Of a stretch of DNA of 64,000 nucleotides, positions 31,828-44,740 are shown in pieces (position 1 is the stretch's first letter; every line of letters starts with the position of its first letter). Source of the DNA: Synaphobranchus kaupii (lineage: Eukaryota; Chordata; Actinopteri; Anguilliformes; Synaphobranchidae); the NCBI GenBank assembly GCA_029718625.1, contig CM056381.1:59460026-59524025 (forward strand), in the 5' to 3' direction. Position numbers and translations under genes: made by a program. The notes below the pieces were generated by a model. It was not told where the DNA came from, did no database searches, and saw only the letters and a program-made list of their open reading frames with translations.

Positions 31828-33353
31828 AGCTCAGCTCCATCAGAACAACCTGCTTGACCCCCATCAGTCCAGCTTCAGAACGGGCCATTCCACTGAAACT
31901 GCTCTTCTGGCCATGACGGAGGCACTCGCCACTGCTAGAGCTTCCTCCCTCTCCTCTGTTCTGATTCTCCTTGACCTGTCTGCGGCGTTCAACATGGTCA
32001 ACCACAAACTCCTGATCTCCACACTCGCTGAGATGGGCATTTCTGGGACTGCCTTCTCTTGGTTTGTATCGTATCTCACTGATAGATCCTACCAAGTCTC
32101 CTGGAAGGGTTCCGTCTCTGCACCCCATCCCCTGTCTAGAGGAGTCCCACAGGGACTGTACTGGCTGTTCTCTATTTATACTAAGTCTCTTGGTTCAGTA
32201 ATGAATTCACATGGCTTCTCATACCATAGCTATGCTGATGATACTCAACTCTTCCTCTCTTTCCCTCCCTCTACCCCACAGGTTAAGAAGAGGATATTTG
32301 CTTGTCTGACTGACATCTCTGAGTGGATGGCTACCCATCACCTGAAGCTCAACCTTGACAAGACAGAGCTCCTCTTCATGCCATACAAGACCTCCACACT
32401 ACATGACCTCTCCATCACCGTTGATGGGACCGTGGTGGCTGCCTCCCGCTCTGCAAGGAACCTGGGGGTGGTCCTGGACGACCAGCTGGACTTCAAAGAG
32501 CACATCAGGGTGACGGCACGGTCCTGCAGGTTCCTCCTGTACAACATCAGGAGGATTCGCCCATACCTGACCACCTACTCCACCCAGCTTCTTGGCCAGA
32601 CCATGGTCACCACACGCCTGGACTACTGCAACTCCCTGCTCACAAGCCTACCAGCCTGCGCCATTCTGCCTCTTCAACTGATCCAGAATGCAGCTGCCCG
32701 GCTTGTGTTCAACCTCCCGAAATTTTCCCATGTAACCCCCCTGCTGAGGTCACTCCACTGGCTACCAGTTGCAGCCAGGATCAGGTTCAAAGTTCTGACC
32801 CTGGCCTACACTGCAGCCAATAGGACAGGCCCTGCCTACCTGCAGGACTTAATCCAGAACTATGTTCCTGCTCGACCACTTCGCTCTTCTACAGCAGGGC
32901 GATTCGCACTTCCCCCCCTCCGTGTCAATGGCTCTCGCTTGTCCCAACTGCGGAGCTTTTCCACCCTGGCTCCTCAGTGGTGGAATTAACTTCCCATTCC
33001 CCTACGTTCTACTCTAAGCCTGCCTGCGTTCCGTCATGGCCTGAAGACACACCTCTTCAGACTCCACCTTGACTGATATTCTAATCTAGGACCTCATGGC
33101 ACTAGTTCCCTGTGTTTTCCTGTCTGTTTGTTATAGTTTATAATAGCATTTAGAATAGAGGTGTAGTATAGCTGATTTACCCACAGCTTACTGTGAACTA
33201 CATTCAACGTTCATTACTAGGGATAGCTGCTACATTATGGGATGTGCTTTGTCTTGTCTGTTCTGTAGTGATTTCAATAACGTTTCTATATGCACTTATT
33301 GTATGTCGCTTTGGATAAAAGCGTCTGCTAAATGACTGTAATGTAATGTATTT
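31828..33353 (+). mobile_element. L2-type LINE, 5'-truncated
   Basis: It covers the RT from QLHQNNLLDPHQSSFRTGHS to the C-terminal HLFRLHLD end at about 33075, then a 3' UTR closing with GTATGTCGCTTTGGATAAAA, GCGTCTGCTAAATGACTG and TAATGTAATGTA. This tail is the one copied by the SINEs at 8677 and 59177 and by the solo tails at 22150 and 23474. The element has lost its endonuclease half by 5' truncation. Confidence 0.9.
31913..32989 (+). pseudogene. L2-type reverse transcriptase
   Basis: The motifs run in order: [56 protein letters not shown] (YADD intact) and LKLNLDKTELLFMPY. At 32145 the block before the catalytic motif is damaged: GVPQG is followed by LYWLFSIYTK, so several residues of the usual SVLGPLLF segment are lost while the frame is kept. 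TAA at 32987-32989 interrupts WWNELP; the remaining LPIPLRSTLSLPAFRHGLKT and the final HLD follow in frame to about 33075. The protein is therefore inactive. Confidence 0.9.
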
Positions 33354-34354
33354 TAAATAAAATATTGGGTGAGAAAACAAAATCCTCATCATAGTAAAAG
33401 ACCTGTGTGTTCAGAACATTCAGACAATATAACACAGTATAACAGTCTGAGACGACAAACATTATAAGCCTCTGTGGTCGGTCTGTTGGTCCAAATTATT
33501 TGCTGCTTTGTAGTACGCTTGACCTGGGTTACCCAGAGTGACATGCAGCGAGGTTGGCGTTTTTTGCCTTCAGTCAACATCCATAACAGCTGAAACCTAC
33601 TGAAACCAGCAAGAAGGGGTACCGTTAGATAAGCATAGCATAACGTTATCAGATAAAAACAAAATACGTCGTCAGTGTTTTTCAGTTAGCGCCTTAGATC
33701 CAGCTAGCTTACGTTTGCTAACTATCGATGTGGTTAACGTTAGCTAAATTACATAAAGTAACGTTACATTGCGTGGATTATCTGTTAAATTGAAGTTACC
33801 GATCAAATGATAATGTTGGTATTTTGAGTTGGCTAATGGTAGCTGTCTGGTAAACTGACTACGTTATAGCTAACGTTATCTGTTAAATTTAGCACGCGTT
33901 TCCAGCTAGCGTTAATGTTAAATACGGCTGGTGTTGCCTGATAGTTATAGCTAAGCTAATCTTAGCTAACCTTAAGTGTTAGCAAGCATTTCCATTCGCC
34001 CATGTAACGTTAGATAGCTAGTTGCTAACGTTACTGGGTGATGGGGCAAACATTAAGGTTGTAAATTGTTAAGCTGGTTATGTTTACTTTTGGTACTTAA
34101 ATTTAAAATCAGATACTTTTGTACTTTTACTCAACAGGTGTTTGAATGGGGGACTTTCTACTTTTACTGGAGTCATTTTTAGCTGTGACCAGCAGCTAGT
34201 AGAAGTCACTCTGTTGGTAGGTCGGCTGTCCGATATTTCTGCAATAGACTATACTATGCACATACAGATACTTTGGCATATGGTTGCAGCTTATCACGTG
34301 CTAACGTACTTGTTTTTTACAAAAATTTGACACCCAACATGGGGTTTAATATGT
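33354..34354. other. No gene seen; AACGTTA/GCTAGC-rich stretch
   Basis: From 33640 to 34040 the words AACGTTA, GTTAGCTA and GCTAGC recur many times in both orientations. No frame of interest is present. Confidence 0.5.
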
Positions 34355-34769
34355 TCAATTCACACCCTAATTTGGAATATTCAATTGACTATTTGTAGCC
34401 ATGTTTATGCACAATCCCCAGGGCCGATTCTGGAGAGTGAAGACATTGCGGTTCTCCTCCAAAACACGTGGTGTCACCAGCCTGCTTCTTTTCACACCAC
34501 AGCCCACAGCCAAGCTTGCACAGAACAGAACTAAGTCGGAGAAAGACATTTTACATGCGGCTTTGGCATGCAGTCCACGGGAGCCCAATTGACCAATGGG
34601 GGTCACCAAAGAGTGATGAAACAGATTGAACCCTCCCATACCCTGGGCGAAGCAATCTCAAATTGTGCGTCATCCTATGGAACTACTGGCACGGTCTGGA
34701 TTTGATCCGAGACTGCATGGCTCATCCGTACACCACAGTGTGGTACCTTAACCGAATAAGGCACCCAGC
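34355..34769 (-). mobile_element. Degenerate tRNA-derived SINE
   Basis: On the minus strand the head is CTGGGTGCCTTATTCGGTTA with a B-box-like GGATCAAATCC about 60 bp later, followed by a body with ACACCACGTGTTTTGGAGGA and AGAACCGCAATGTCTTCACT. The combination matches a widespread fish SINE layout that I recognise only in outline. Confidence 0.6.
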
Positions 34770-37700
34770 AGCATCGTCTGATCAGTTTTTTAAAGGACAT
34801 CTTGTTAAGAAAGCTGGCCAGTAGAATAAAATTAGGCCATGACTACTGATAAACTAATTAAATTGAATTTGCATAAAAATCTACTTTATCAGACAGGGGG
34901 TAAAATAGACAAGACAACAAATGGTAAAAACCTCCACTGAGAAGAAAAGGTCTAGAGAGATCTAATTATCTACACAGCATGTTCACAATGCGTTTTGGGT
35001 AACATGGCCCTGAGCAACAAAGTATAAAATATATAGTCAATGGAATGAATGATTGTAAGGAAACAAAATTCAATAATTTTATAATCTGAAGAATGATCAC
35101 CGGAGTGTACTGTGCATTAGTCACAGAATTGTTGAATTTCATATTTTAACATTTTTAGTTTTTCTCTTCTAAAGTGCAGACAAGATCTAATCAAAATCTA
35201 CCAACTATTTCATCATGTGGTTCCACACTGGACAAAGGACAAAGCCATAGCTGGAAGTGAACAGAGGAAGACTCAATGCTCCAACATTTTTACAGACAGA
35301 TGAGTTATAACAATAACACAACATCATGCAGGAGTGGTTGGAGTGACTGAACTAAATAAAATGATACAATTCATTCATTATTTATTCAGCCTGAAACATG
35401 GCATTGGCTTATTGTCTGTGAAGAACATGTACAATTGTTATTGAGTGAGTGAACCACCCCGAATAATGGCCTGGGTAAATTTGACCCAGTGAACAGTAGC
35501 AAAGGGCCCAAAAAGTGAACAGAACACAAGGGTTAAATAAAATAACTTAAATACTTACACAAAACAAAAAATAATTATTACAATATACATATTTGTTAAT
35601 GCTGAATTAGTCATCCTTTTAAAATAGCAGTGCACAATGTGTCTGGGCTCTACTGATTAATAGCAAACCCCTACATGAATAAATTAAACCCTAAACTTAA
35701 CTGAAGACCGCTTTAAACATCTAGTCAAGTTTCGTCACCAAGTTTTTTTTTCAAAGCAGTTTCTGAGTGCGTTCAGTCTACTCATTTTCCAAGGCTTCTG
35801 CACTTCCAGGGAAATGAAGTCAGCGAGAATTGACATGTGGAGAATGGAGATTAAGTTAAGACACAGATAATGCACATGAAACAAATTAAAGAACATGCAC
35901 ATTATCACATCGCAATTAATTCCTCCCTTATATTTTGACATTCTCAACTCACACCATATTATTTGCTACTCTTGAAATAAACTTGGAAAGCTGCTTAAAA
36001 CAACCATGATTCCTCAATTACTATAAATGGATTCATTGCACTCAAGAGAGGGACGTTGATACAGTGTTCCCTCCCTATCCAAGGGTATATATACCTGAAT
36101 TAGCCTATAGTTGGACCAATTAAATACATGCCAAGGCTGGACAACCACAAATTTAGAAACTGTACACACTTCGCTAAAATCAAGACCAGGATTAAATCTA
36201 CATTTCTCCTAAACTATGATTTACAAATAAATGCAATCCCATTCTGGTGAATTAATTTAGGTGTTTACTGAACCAAACGGTGTGTGACATTTGTAAAAAA
36301 TTAAGTAAAATGTAAACTGAATCCAGGTCACAAATTCACAACTGTCAAATGTGCAGTTGGTGAATGACTACAGTATATGGGTGAATGTGTTTACTCCCTT
36401 AATGCACATTGATTGGGAACCCTAGGAAAGGGAGGGGGTCAGAGACCTGGAAACACAGGATATTGAATATGGTGCATATGTTTTGGGTTGCTATCAGCCA
36501 GGGAACTGAAAGAGGAGGGAACTGGCAATATTACGATTTCAGAGTGCATTACCTGATGCTGTTTTTTGATGCTACAACAGTTTTTTTTTTTTTTTGCTGC
36601 TTTTGATGGTGTTGCCAGCCTACATTGTTATTCTATTTTTCCATGAACCTGAGGGGGAAAAAAAACTGAGGATGTGTCAATTATCATTTAATCAGAGTGA
36701 AAAATAAATCATTCTTTCAGGCACTGCCCAACCTCCGTGATGCACACTGAACTCTGGAAGTGAATGCATTTGGCATGGTTTCCTAGCAAGAAATAAATAA
36801 ATAAAAGTACACTTTTAAATCCATCTCTGCAAGTAGGCTACTCATGAAAAAGGTTTGGAAACCAAGCTGCCTGGTATATCTTTGAAGGAGCTGGCTTCAC
36901 ATAGAACTGCATCTGGTATTCCAACAGCAAGAACGTATCAGAGTTATTAGTTATGACAATATTTTAAGTGGTCTCAGTGTGTCAATAGTAGTACATGCTA
37001 TTTATTTTATTTTTGATATATGCTATTGCTAATATATACCAAAAAATATGATGCCAGCACAGTTACCTTGTGCTCTGAGTGAGAAATGGCTAGTGAAATG
37101 CATCAGTGATGCTGGCACATTGACAAAGGATTTCTTTTCTTGAAGGTATATGAAAGTGTGTGCACATGGCCAACATACAAAAGCACCCTATAAAGCAGGG
37201 CTTCCCAGACATTTCCAGTCTTTTCTCATCACCTTCTCTTGACATGTAACACAAATAATATAGACAAGTAAGCATTACATCTTGGTTCCTACAAAAGTTA
37301 CAATACATTGAATTCATTATGCAATAAATGCATCAAGCACCAAAATTATGAATAAGTAAAAAAAAGCATGACTTATATACAAGTATGCATATGTGTGCGA
37401 GAGGCTTTTCTGTGTGTGCACACGAGTGCACACACACAGGCACTCTGACTTCCAGAACAAAACTGTTTTACAGAGACAGTCACATTACACCTTGTTTCAC
37501 TGCCAAGCGACTGTCTCTTGGATACGGATAAATAGGAAATCAACAATTTTCCTAGGTGCCCCAAATAACCAGGAAATCATAATTGGAACGCGTAATTACC
37601 TTGTGTTCAGTCTCTTTCAGACCCGGTCTCGTTTGTGGATGGAGATGGTTTCTCATAGTTATTGTCTCTACTGACAGAGCTGACACTAGCGGGCTGCATA

Positions 37701-38188
37701 CCACATGTAGTGCTGTCAAACCAATAATTTCACTGTTACAAGGGGAAATACATTTGATTAAAGATTCATAGCTACTTGGTGAAAAGTGCTTTATTGCTCT
37801 TGTATCACAAGAGCCGTAATGTCAAGCTCCTCAGCTTCCAGCCACAAGCAAATATTTGATTTAACAAGCAGAGTGCATCAACATGAAAAAAGAGCTTTGA
37901 CATAAAAGCATTGGATAAGATTCATTGTTTGCATGCATACAGTGGAAAATTGTGAGCCCAGAATCAGATTTGTTGGAGGTACAGCAGACACAATAAAATA
38001 GAAGGAAGTATGTATCTGTGTTTATATTGGATGTTTGAAAAAATGTAACCTGCTTCTGGGCAAGTTTACTTTACACACATGACAGGTATAGGTTACGTTG
38101 GAAGTAATGAAGGTTGGAAGTATAAATAGCATCTCTTATTATTCAGGGGGCCAGTCAGTAAACAAACAAAATAGTTACAGTGCATAGT
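34770..38188. other. 3.4 kb without a recognised gene or element
   Basis: AT-rich DNA with scattered short frames. A T-run lies at 36580-36595 and a GTGCACAC cluster at 37413-37440. No exon-like frame with splice sites could be supported. Confidence 0.4.
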
Positions 38189-38478
38189 GTTTACTTCAGG
38201 TAAAGTGAGAAATAATAGTATCATTTTTGCCAACAATGTGGCCTTCAAAATTGACAGAGGATGTTGCAGTGAAGAGACAGGCAGGCCTGAAGTTACAATT
38301 GGGCTTCGGCCAAAGGGCGAAGAAAAGGGCAAAGAAATAAAGGATGTCAGAACTGTGACTGCACCATCAAGACAGGCAAAAATTGTGTTATTATTTCTCA
38401 CTCTACCTGAAATAAACAGGTGCAAATGATAGTACTGAAGTAAAAATGATATTATTTCCCATTTCAATTTTGAAGGCC
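38189..38478. repeat. Overlapping hairpins
   Basis: GTTTACTTCAGGTAAAGTGA...TTTTTGCC (38189-38232) pairs with GGCAAAAATTG...TACCTGAAATAAAC (38376-38418), arms about 43 bp. GGCCTTCAAAATTG at 38240 also pairs with CAATTTTGAAGGCC at 38465. The two stems cannot form together, which suggests a foldback element with a partial duplication. Confidence 0.7.
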
Positions 38479-38479
38479 G

Positions 38480-40234
38480 CATGTTGGTGTGTGTGTGTGC
38501 AGTCAGGTCAGTGTTTTTGTTCTGCGGTCCATCAGCTGAGCTGCACAGATACTGCACGGGAGGACAGCCCATATGCTCAGTAAGATCACAGGTGTCCAAT
38601 CGACCAGAGGAGTCACAGGGGAGCCCTCCCAGGGTAATGCTATGGCCAGTTGTGCATAGCCCTTTGTGGGAGTCCTCAGCAGTCAGCTCTAGCACGGTTC
38701 CAATGCGGACTGTGGGATGCAGTTTTAGTTTTCAAACCCTTTTTTACATCTATGTCCCGCTTTCTATAGTGGGGCTATAGTGTGCCCTGTTAGTGGAGCA
38801 AGTAGTCACCGATATGCAAACAAATCAACTTGGAATTTGCTCACAGAAGGTGCCTGGTAGTTATTTGCACGTGGTGGCCTTCTCTTATAGTTTAGCTTTT
38901 TTTTTTGTTGCAATTATCCTACGTTGAAGCTCTCGGTGTGTTCAAGGATGAAAGCCAGCTGTCCCCAGTTAAAAAGGAGGGGGGACTGGAAATGAATGTG
39001 AATTAGTCAGGCATCACAAGATAAAGTTCAGAGTGACACAGTATGGGTACCAGCAAAACACATGGGTCCCCACTGCAGCAGCCAATTCTCTTTGTGTAGC
39101 ACCCAGATTAGCACAACCCTTTGGATCTTTCATGTACTTATGGTAGGGTTTGGCAATAAACATGGCCTGATGGCTGGCTCGGTGCCACCAAATCTGGCGA
39201 TATGGCCACCAGAGCAGTAGCACATTTAATTTCCCTCATTCAAATGAATAGTTTTCATTTTTAACGTCTCACATGAAATGGCGTCTAAAAGAAACTATTA
39301 ATATGCATCAGGAAATACACCAGTATTCTAATCGTATAGCATCCAAAAAGGGGGGGGGGGGGGGGGTGGCTGGACAAAGCAAAGAGGAGATAGCCTAGAC
39401 CTATAATATGGGACATGCTATGCCTTTCCTCATGAGATGTTAGGGCTATGGCATTTGCTGAATTCTGTAGTAAATCCTTATTTTGTTTGTGTGATAACTC
39501 GTCTTGTTTAAAAAAGGGAAAATATGTGCAGTAATGGACATAACAACTTCTTTACAGTCTGGGCTGCAGCTGAATGACAGAGTTGATTGACAAAACACCA
39601 ATGACAAAATGTTATTTCTATTAACCTATAGATCGCCTACATTTTTTTCTGACGTGCATCTTCTTAACACAATTCCAAACCTGGAATTATTTCCATATGT
39701 AACCATGACAACATACAAAAACAACACTATGGTTTTACAATAAATTAAGGGAAAAGAAATGTTAATGAGGGGAAAAAGGAAATTGTTCTGGGTGGAAGAA
39801 AGATTTTACTTGGAATATGATGAAGCTAAGGAAGAGCTGTAGCCTACAGCCAAGCCTGTTCGATATTCCCGTTGCTTTTGGAAAAGCACAGAAGCTTTTT
39901 TTTCCTCTCCAAAAGCCATCCAAGTTCATGGAAACAGCACACAGAATAACATATGCATTGCTGCCAGCTGTCCAAAAATGCCCCCATGAACCAACATTCA
40001 AACTGTATGCAAGCGGGTCAAAGAATGCCAGGTTACTATTTCTAACCCGGCGTACTTCACACTGAATCGCTGCTCCTGGAATAGAGGGGCTGGTGGTCTA
40101 TCTGTCTTATGGTGATGTGGGAGCCAGTTCTCTTCCTGAGAAATGTCCTACAGCTCCTCATTAGTACCAGATGCATGCTATCAAAACTGAGGTGCACTCA
40201 CTTGCATGTTTTATATAATGTAGGGATGGCATAA
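38480..40234. other. No gene seen; contains a 17-G run
   Basis: A homopolymer of G lies at 39350-39366. No coding sequence or known repeat is recognised elsewhere. Confidence 0.4.
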
Positions 40235-40299
40235 ATGTACATTGTTAGGTTAGTGTATTTTTATTTTGAAGTTCTTTCTATGAATTGTGTACAGCATGA

Positions 40300-41236
40300 C
40301 CTAGCTAAAATAAGGGGTAGCATGCAGTCCTTTTTCATAGTGTCTGTTTACAGACCACCTGGGCCCTATTCGGATTTTCAAATAGAATTTGCTGAGTTTT
40401 TGTCTTGCCTTGCTATTTTGGCAGACAAGGTTGTGATTGTTGGTGATTTTAACATACATGTGGATAAACCGGGTGATCCCCTAGGAACAGCCTTTGCCTC
40501 TATTATTGACTCTGTTGGTTTCAAAGAACATGTCTGTGGGCCCACTCATTATGATAGCCATACCCTAGACTTAGTGTTATCCTATGGTATCAATGTTATG
40601 AATCTTACTATTGCAACCCATGACCCTGTATTATCTGATCATTTCCTTATTACTTTTGAAATCGAGGCAACCACTTCTATATCAGAGCCAAGCCATTATT
40701 ACAGCCGGTCGTTAAACTCTGACGTCATTCCAAAATTTATAGATATGCTTCTGGAATCATTCCTTTCAAACAAAGAAAATACCACTAAAGTATCGCTGGA
40801 TGAATTGACTAACCAGTTAAGTTTAACTCTCAGAAGCACCCTTGATATGGTTGCCCCTCTAAAAAGAAAGTTTTGTCGGAAAAACTGTACTCCCTGGTAC
40901 AATGACACTACCCGTGCCCTGAAGCAGTCCACAAGAAAACTGGAGCGAAAATGGCGGTCAGCTAAACTAGAAGTATTTTGTCTTGCATGGAAAGATAGCC
41001 TCCTTCAGTACAAGCAAGCTCTTGCATCGGCTAGATCTGGCTTTTTCTCTAAATTAATTGAACAAAACAAATGCAACCCAAAACATTTGTTTAGCACTGT
41101 GGACAATTTGACTAAAAAACATCATCATAATTTTCATCTTACCCTAGCGTTTACCGCAGTAATGATTTCATTAATTTTTTCAATCAGAAGATTGAAGCTA
41201 TTAGAGACCAGATCTCCAAATTGCCTCCTTCTCTAG
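40300..41236 (+). pseudogene. Rex1-like LINE APE endonuclease
   Basis: FFIVSVYRPPGPYSDFQIEF opens the readable part, followed by KVVIVGDFNIHVDKPGDPLG (catalytic Asp/Asn), CGPTHYDSHTLDLVLSYGI and DPVLSDHFLITFEI (catalytic SDH). The linker contains KFCRKNCTPWYNDTTRALKQ. The N-terminal third, including the catalytic Glu motif, is missing. A frameshift near 41140 leads into the RT segment. Confidence 0.88.
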
Positions 41237-42845
41237 GCATCACTCCTCCCATAATCAATGAACAGCCCAGATCTTGGTCAACACAGGAAGATGTATCAAC
41301 AGTAGCACTAAACTGTTTTACGCCAATTGACATGGAGGAGCTGTCTAAACTGGTTATGTCCTCAAAACCGACTACCTGTCTACTCGACCCAATCCCTACA
41401 AAATTAGTTAAAGAACTTTTCCCCGTACTAGGCCAGCATATGTTAAAAATCATTAAAACATCCTTAGTAGCAGGATATGTACCAGAGCCACAAAAAATGG
41501 CGGTTATTAAGCCATTACTGAAGAAACCAAACCTTGAATCTGACAAACTGGAAAACAATAGACCCATTTCAAGTCTTCCATTTCTATCAAAAATATTAGA
41601 GAAAGCTGTTGCGAAGCAACTTGGTGCATACCTTAGCTCAAACCATATCCATGAAATATTCCAGTCAGGATTTAGACCCTACCATAGTACTGAAACGGCA
41701 CTTGTTAAAGTTATTAACAATTTACTATTATCAGCCGACCAAAACTCTGTGTCTGTTCTTGTACTCCTTGACCTAAGTGCAGCTTTTGATACAATAGATC
41801 ATGAGATTCTACTGAACAGGCTGTGTTGGACTAAATGGTCAAGCTCTTGCATGGTTCAGATCATACTTATACAATAGGAAGCAGTTTGTTAAATTAAATG
41901 AAGAAGTATCCAGTTACTCAGTAATGAAATATGGTATTCCACAAGTATCAGTGCTAGGTCCAGTACTCTTTTAATTATATATGCTACCCCTTGGTGATAT
42001 TATTCGGGCACATGGGGTAGATTTTCACTGTTATGCGGACAATACGCAGATATACATTTCCATGAAACCCAGCGAGGCACTACCACTTTCTCGATTCGAG
42101 ACTTGTATTGCAGATATTAAAGCTTGGATGCTTTCCAATTCCCTGCTCCTAAACTCAGACAAGACCGAAATGCTGGTTTTAGGTGCAAAAAAAACAAAGG
42201 GAGAAATTGGGTACATCTACTTTAAATTTCGATGGTTGTTTAGTTGTTCCAAACTCAGCTGTGAAAGACCTAGGTGTTACTATAGACCCAGATCTAACCT
42301 TTAGCGCGCACATAAAAAACCTATCTAGAGTAGCTTTCTTTCAGTTAAGGAACATAGCTAAAATAAGGCACTTCCTATTAGAAGGGGACACAGATAAATT
42401 GATCCATGCTTTTGTTACGTCTAGGCTAGATTACTGTAATGCCCTGCTATCTGGCTGCCCTAAATCCTTGCTAAATCATCTCCAGCTTGTGCAGAATGCA
42501 GCCACTTGCATTCTAACTAGAACTAAGAAATATGAATATATTACCCCAGTACTAGCATCAATTAATTGGCTACCAAGTAAGTGTAGGATAGACTTTAAGG
42601 TTTTGCTTCTGACCTTTAAAGCTGCTTTTACCATATAAGCCGAAAAGATCACTTCGTTCCCAAGACGCAGGCTACCTAGTAGTCCCTAGAATATCTAAAA
42701 ACTTGACGGGTGGTAGAGCTTTCTCCTACAGAGCGCCACTACTGTGGAACACCCTGCCAAAATTTATAAGGGAATCAGACACAGTCTCAATATTTAAGTC
42801 TAGATTAAAAATGCACCTTTATGATCAGGCTTATAACGAGCTATA
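41221..42845 (+). pseudogene. Rex1-like LINE reverse transcriptase, frameshifted
   Basis: Segments: [56 protein letters not shown] (to 41820), then after a frameshift [20 protein letters not shown] and [14 protein letters not shown] with a stop. Next come FHCYADNTQIYISM, where the usual YADD reads YADN, and LLNSDKTEMLVLG. After another shift near 42190 come DLGVTIDPDLTFSAHIKN and RLDYCNALLSGCPKSLLN. The end has APLLWNTLPKFIRESDTV. Stops, shifts and the changed catalytic residue make it inactive. Confidence 0.88.
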
Positions 42846-43099
42846 GTCTGGAGACAGGACCAGAGAAGCATTTAGCCAGAGTAATGTGGGGTGACATCCT
42901 TTCCCTACTGTCACCTGTCAACAGCTATGACCCCATCTTCCTGGGCTGGCTCTTGATAGGTGGGTAGGATTGTTTTCCCTCTCATGACTGCATGGTTTCT
43001 CAAACTCTGTCTTCATAGCTATGCAGCCATAGATTACTTCTGGCGGGGGCACTTGTCCAGTTATTCGAGTTCTAGTTGTCCATATGCATGACCATGTAA

Positions 43100-44740
43100 A
43101 ATACATTAAGCAGGCTTTCATGAAACTATTAAATGGGATAAAATGTCTCCTACAGTCCCAATGTAATACTAAAGAGTGTTATAGCGCAGTTGGGGGGGGT
43201 TGTTGTGGTGGTAGATTGCTTTTTAATGTCCACACACATAGACTTACTCAACCACTACAGATCATTCCAAATTCTGACCTTAGATTTTCATGAAAAAAGG
43301 GGGGGGTGCAATGGCAGTTCTTTGTAGGCTAAAAATAACGGTAATGTCCGGAATGGCCTCACGTTTCATAATCTTGTTAGTGCAGGAGAGCACAGGAGAC
43401 TGCAATCTATTGCTTATGGTTGGTTTGCTTCAGAAAAATCATCACAGCTTATCACACCTGAGCACTTCACTTCATACCACAATACAGCTGCTTCGAAACA
43501 GCCCGAAGACTGATTGGTTGGCTGAAGAACTGGATTAAATAAAATGAGACAAACTGCATATTCATATATGCAGCAAAATTACATTCACAACACTATCTCT
43601 TTTTAAGTAGCCACAAAACTACTCTGGAGGAACATATGCATAGTCTGGCTGATGGTATAAATTGATAGGTAGCAGCAGTGCTACTTTTATCTCCCAGTTG
43701 TTATAGCATTGCCTTCCTTGAGCGTTTATTAATTTGCCGTGCTTCGCCAAGCTTTTATTGGCAGAAAACATATTAGTCTGTCCTTCATCGTTTTGATTCA
43801 TTCAAATCATTCACTTCATTCATTATAGCCAACGCCTATGTTCTTTTTAAAGGAAACCTTTGACTTGACTTTAGACTGTAAACAACTGTAATGCCTTAAC
43901 TATTTATCTTATCCAAATAATATTTCAAAACAAACTTTGGCTTTCCAAGAATGTAAGCAATGGTAAAAATCCCCAGTATGGCCATGGCAAAAAGGTGAAA
44001 TCTGGAAAGCCTGATTGCCAGAGCCTCAGGTGCCTCGATGGTAAACAAGCCAGAGTGTGATAACGGCTGGGAGAGGGACCACAGCACAGTACTTTGATTT
44101 GTGCGAGTCATGTCAGAAGAGGGGAGTGGTGTGATGACTGTGTGAGGGCCAGCTGGAGACCGCAGATGGAGCTGGAAGCGACTGTTCCTCACAGGGGTGA
44201 GATGACCCCACCACAGGTCTGCGCTGGAGGCCTGCCAAAGCATGTTAGAAGAGGAGAAATGAATGGGGGGGGGGGGAGCTTAAAATGAAAAGAAAATAAG
44301 TCATGATTTTTGTTGCATTTCCTGGTCGGTTCTTGCCTCACGGAGGGTTTTTCCAATGAGCGGAGCGGTCAGGAGACGGCAGTGTTGTTTAGCTCTGTGG
44401 AAACGAGGAGGTAACAACCATGCCCTAACAGGAGTGGGTGAAGAGAAATACAGCCTGGTGTTGAACAAGCTACCTTTAAGGCATTTTAATTAAATGAAAT
44501 TGACTCGGTCTCAAACAAAATGCATCATTATTGTGGTCTTTATTTTGAACAGTGGTCAACCTTTGTCCTGGAAACAACAATTAAAAATGTAATAAATTAA
44601 AGATAAATGAAAGCAGTTATTTATACATTTTAATGCTGAATAACAAAGAAAATCCACAGACCCAGTGACTCTGCAGGACCAGGGTTGTAGGCCCCTAATT
44701 TAGATGCTCATTGCTTACAGGTCCCTAATGGTTTGCTTCT
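43100..44740. other. No gene confirmed
   Basis: G-runs lie at 43190-43200, 43300-43306 and 44268-44277. A minus-strand frame at 43896-44243 is open for 115 codons but has no motif I can name, so it is not called. Confidence 0.4.

Larger units (their letters stand above)
40250..42845 (+). mobile_element. Rex1/CR1-group LINE, degenerate
   Basis: Endonuclease, RT and C-terminal domain follow in order in at least four frame segments. The upstream end is cut within the endonuclease near 40270. The protein end KMHLYDQAYNEL and its stop at 42843-42845 are intact, and some 3' UTR probably extends to about 43080. Its overall style ([17 protein letters not shown]) fits the Rex1/CR1/L2 assemblage. Confidence 0.82.

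Noticed and set aside
39014..39223. Short frame with Trp- and His-rich start
   Set aside because: No domain and no splice signals; treated as chance.
43896..44243. 115-codon minus-strand frame with a hydrophobic stretch
   Set aside because: No family resemblance and no supporting exon structure could be found.
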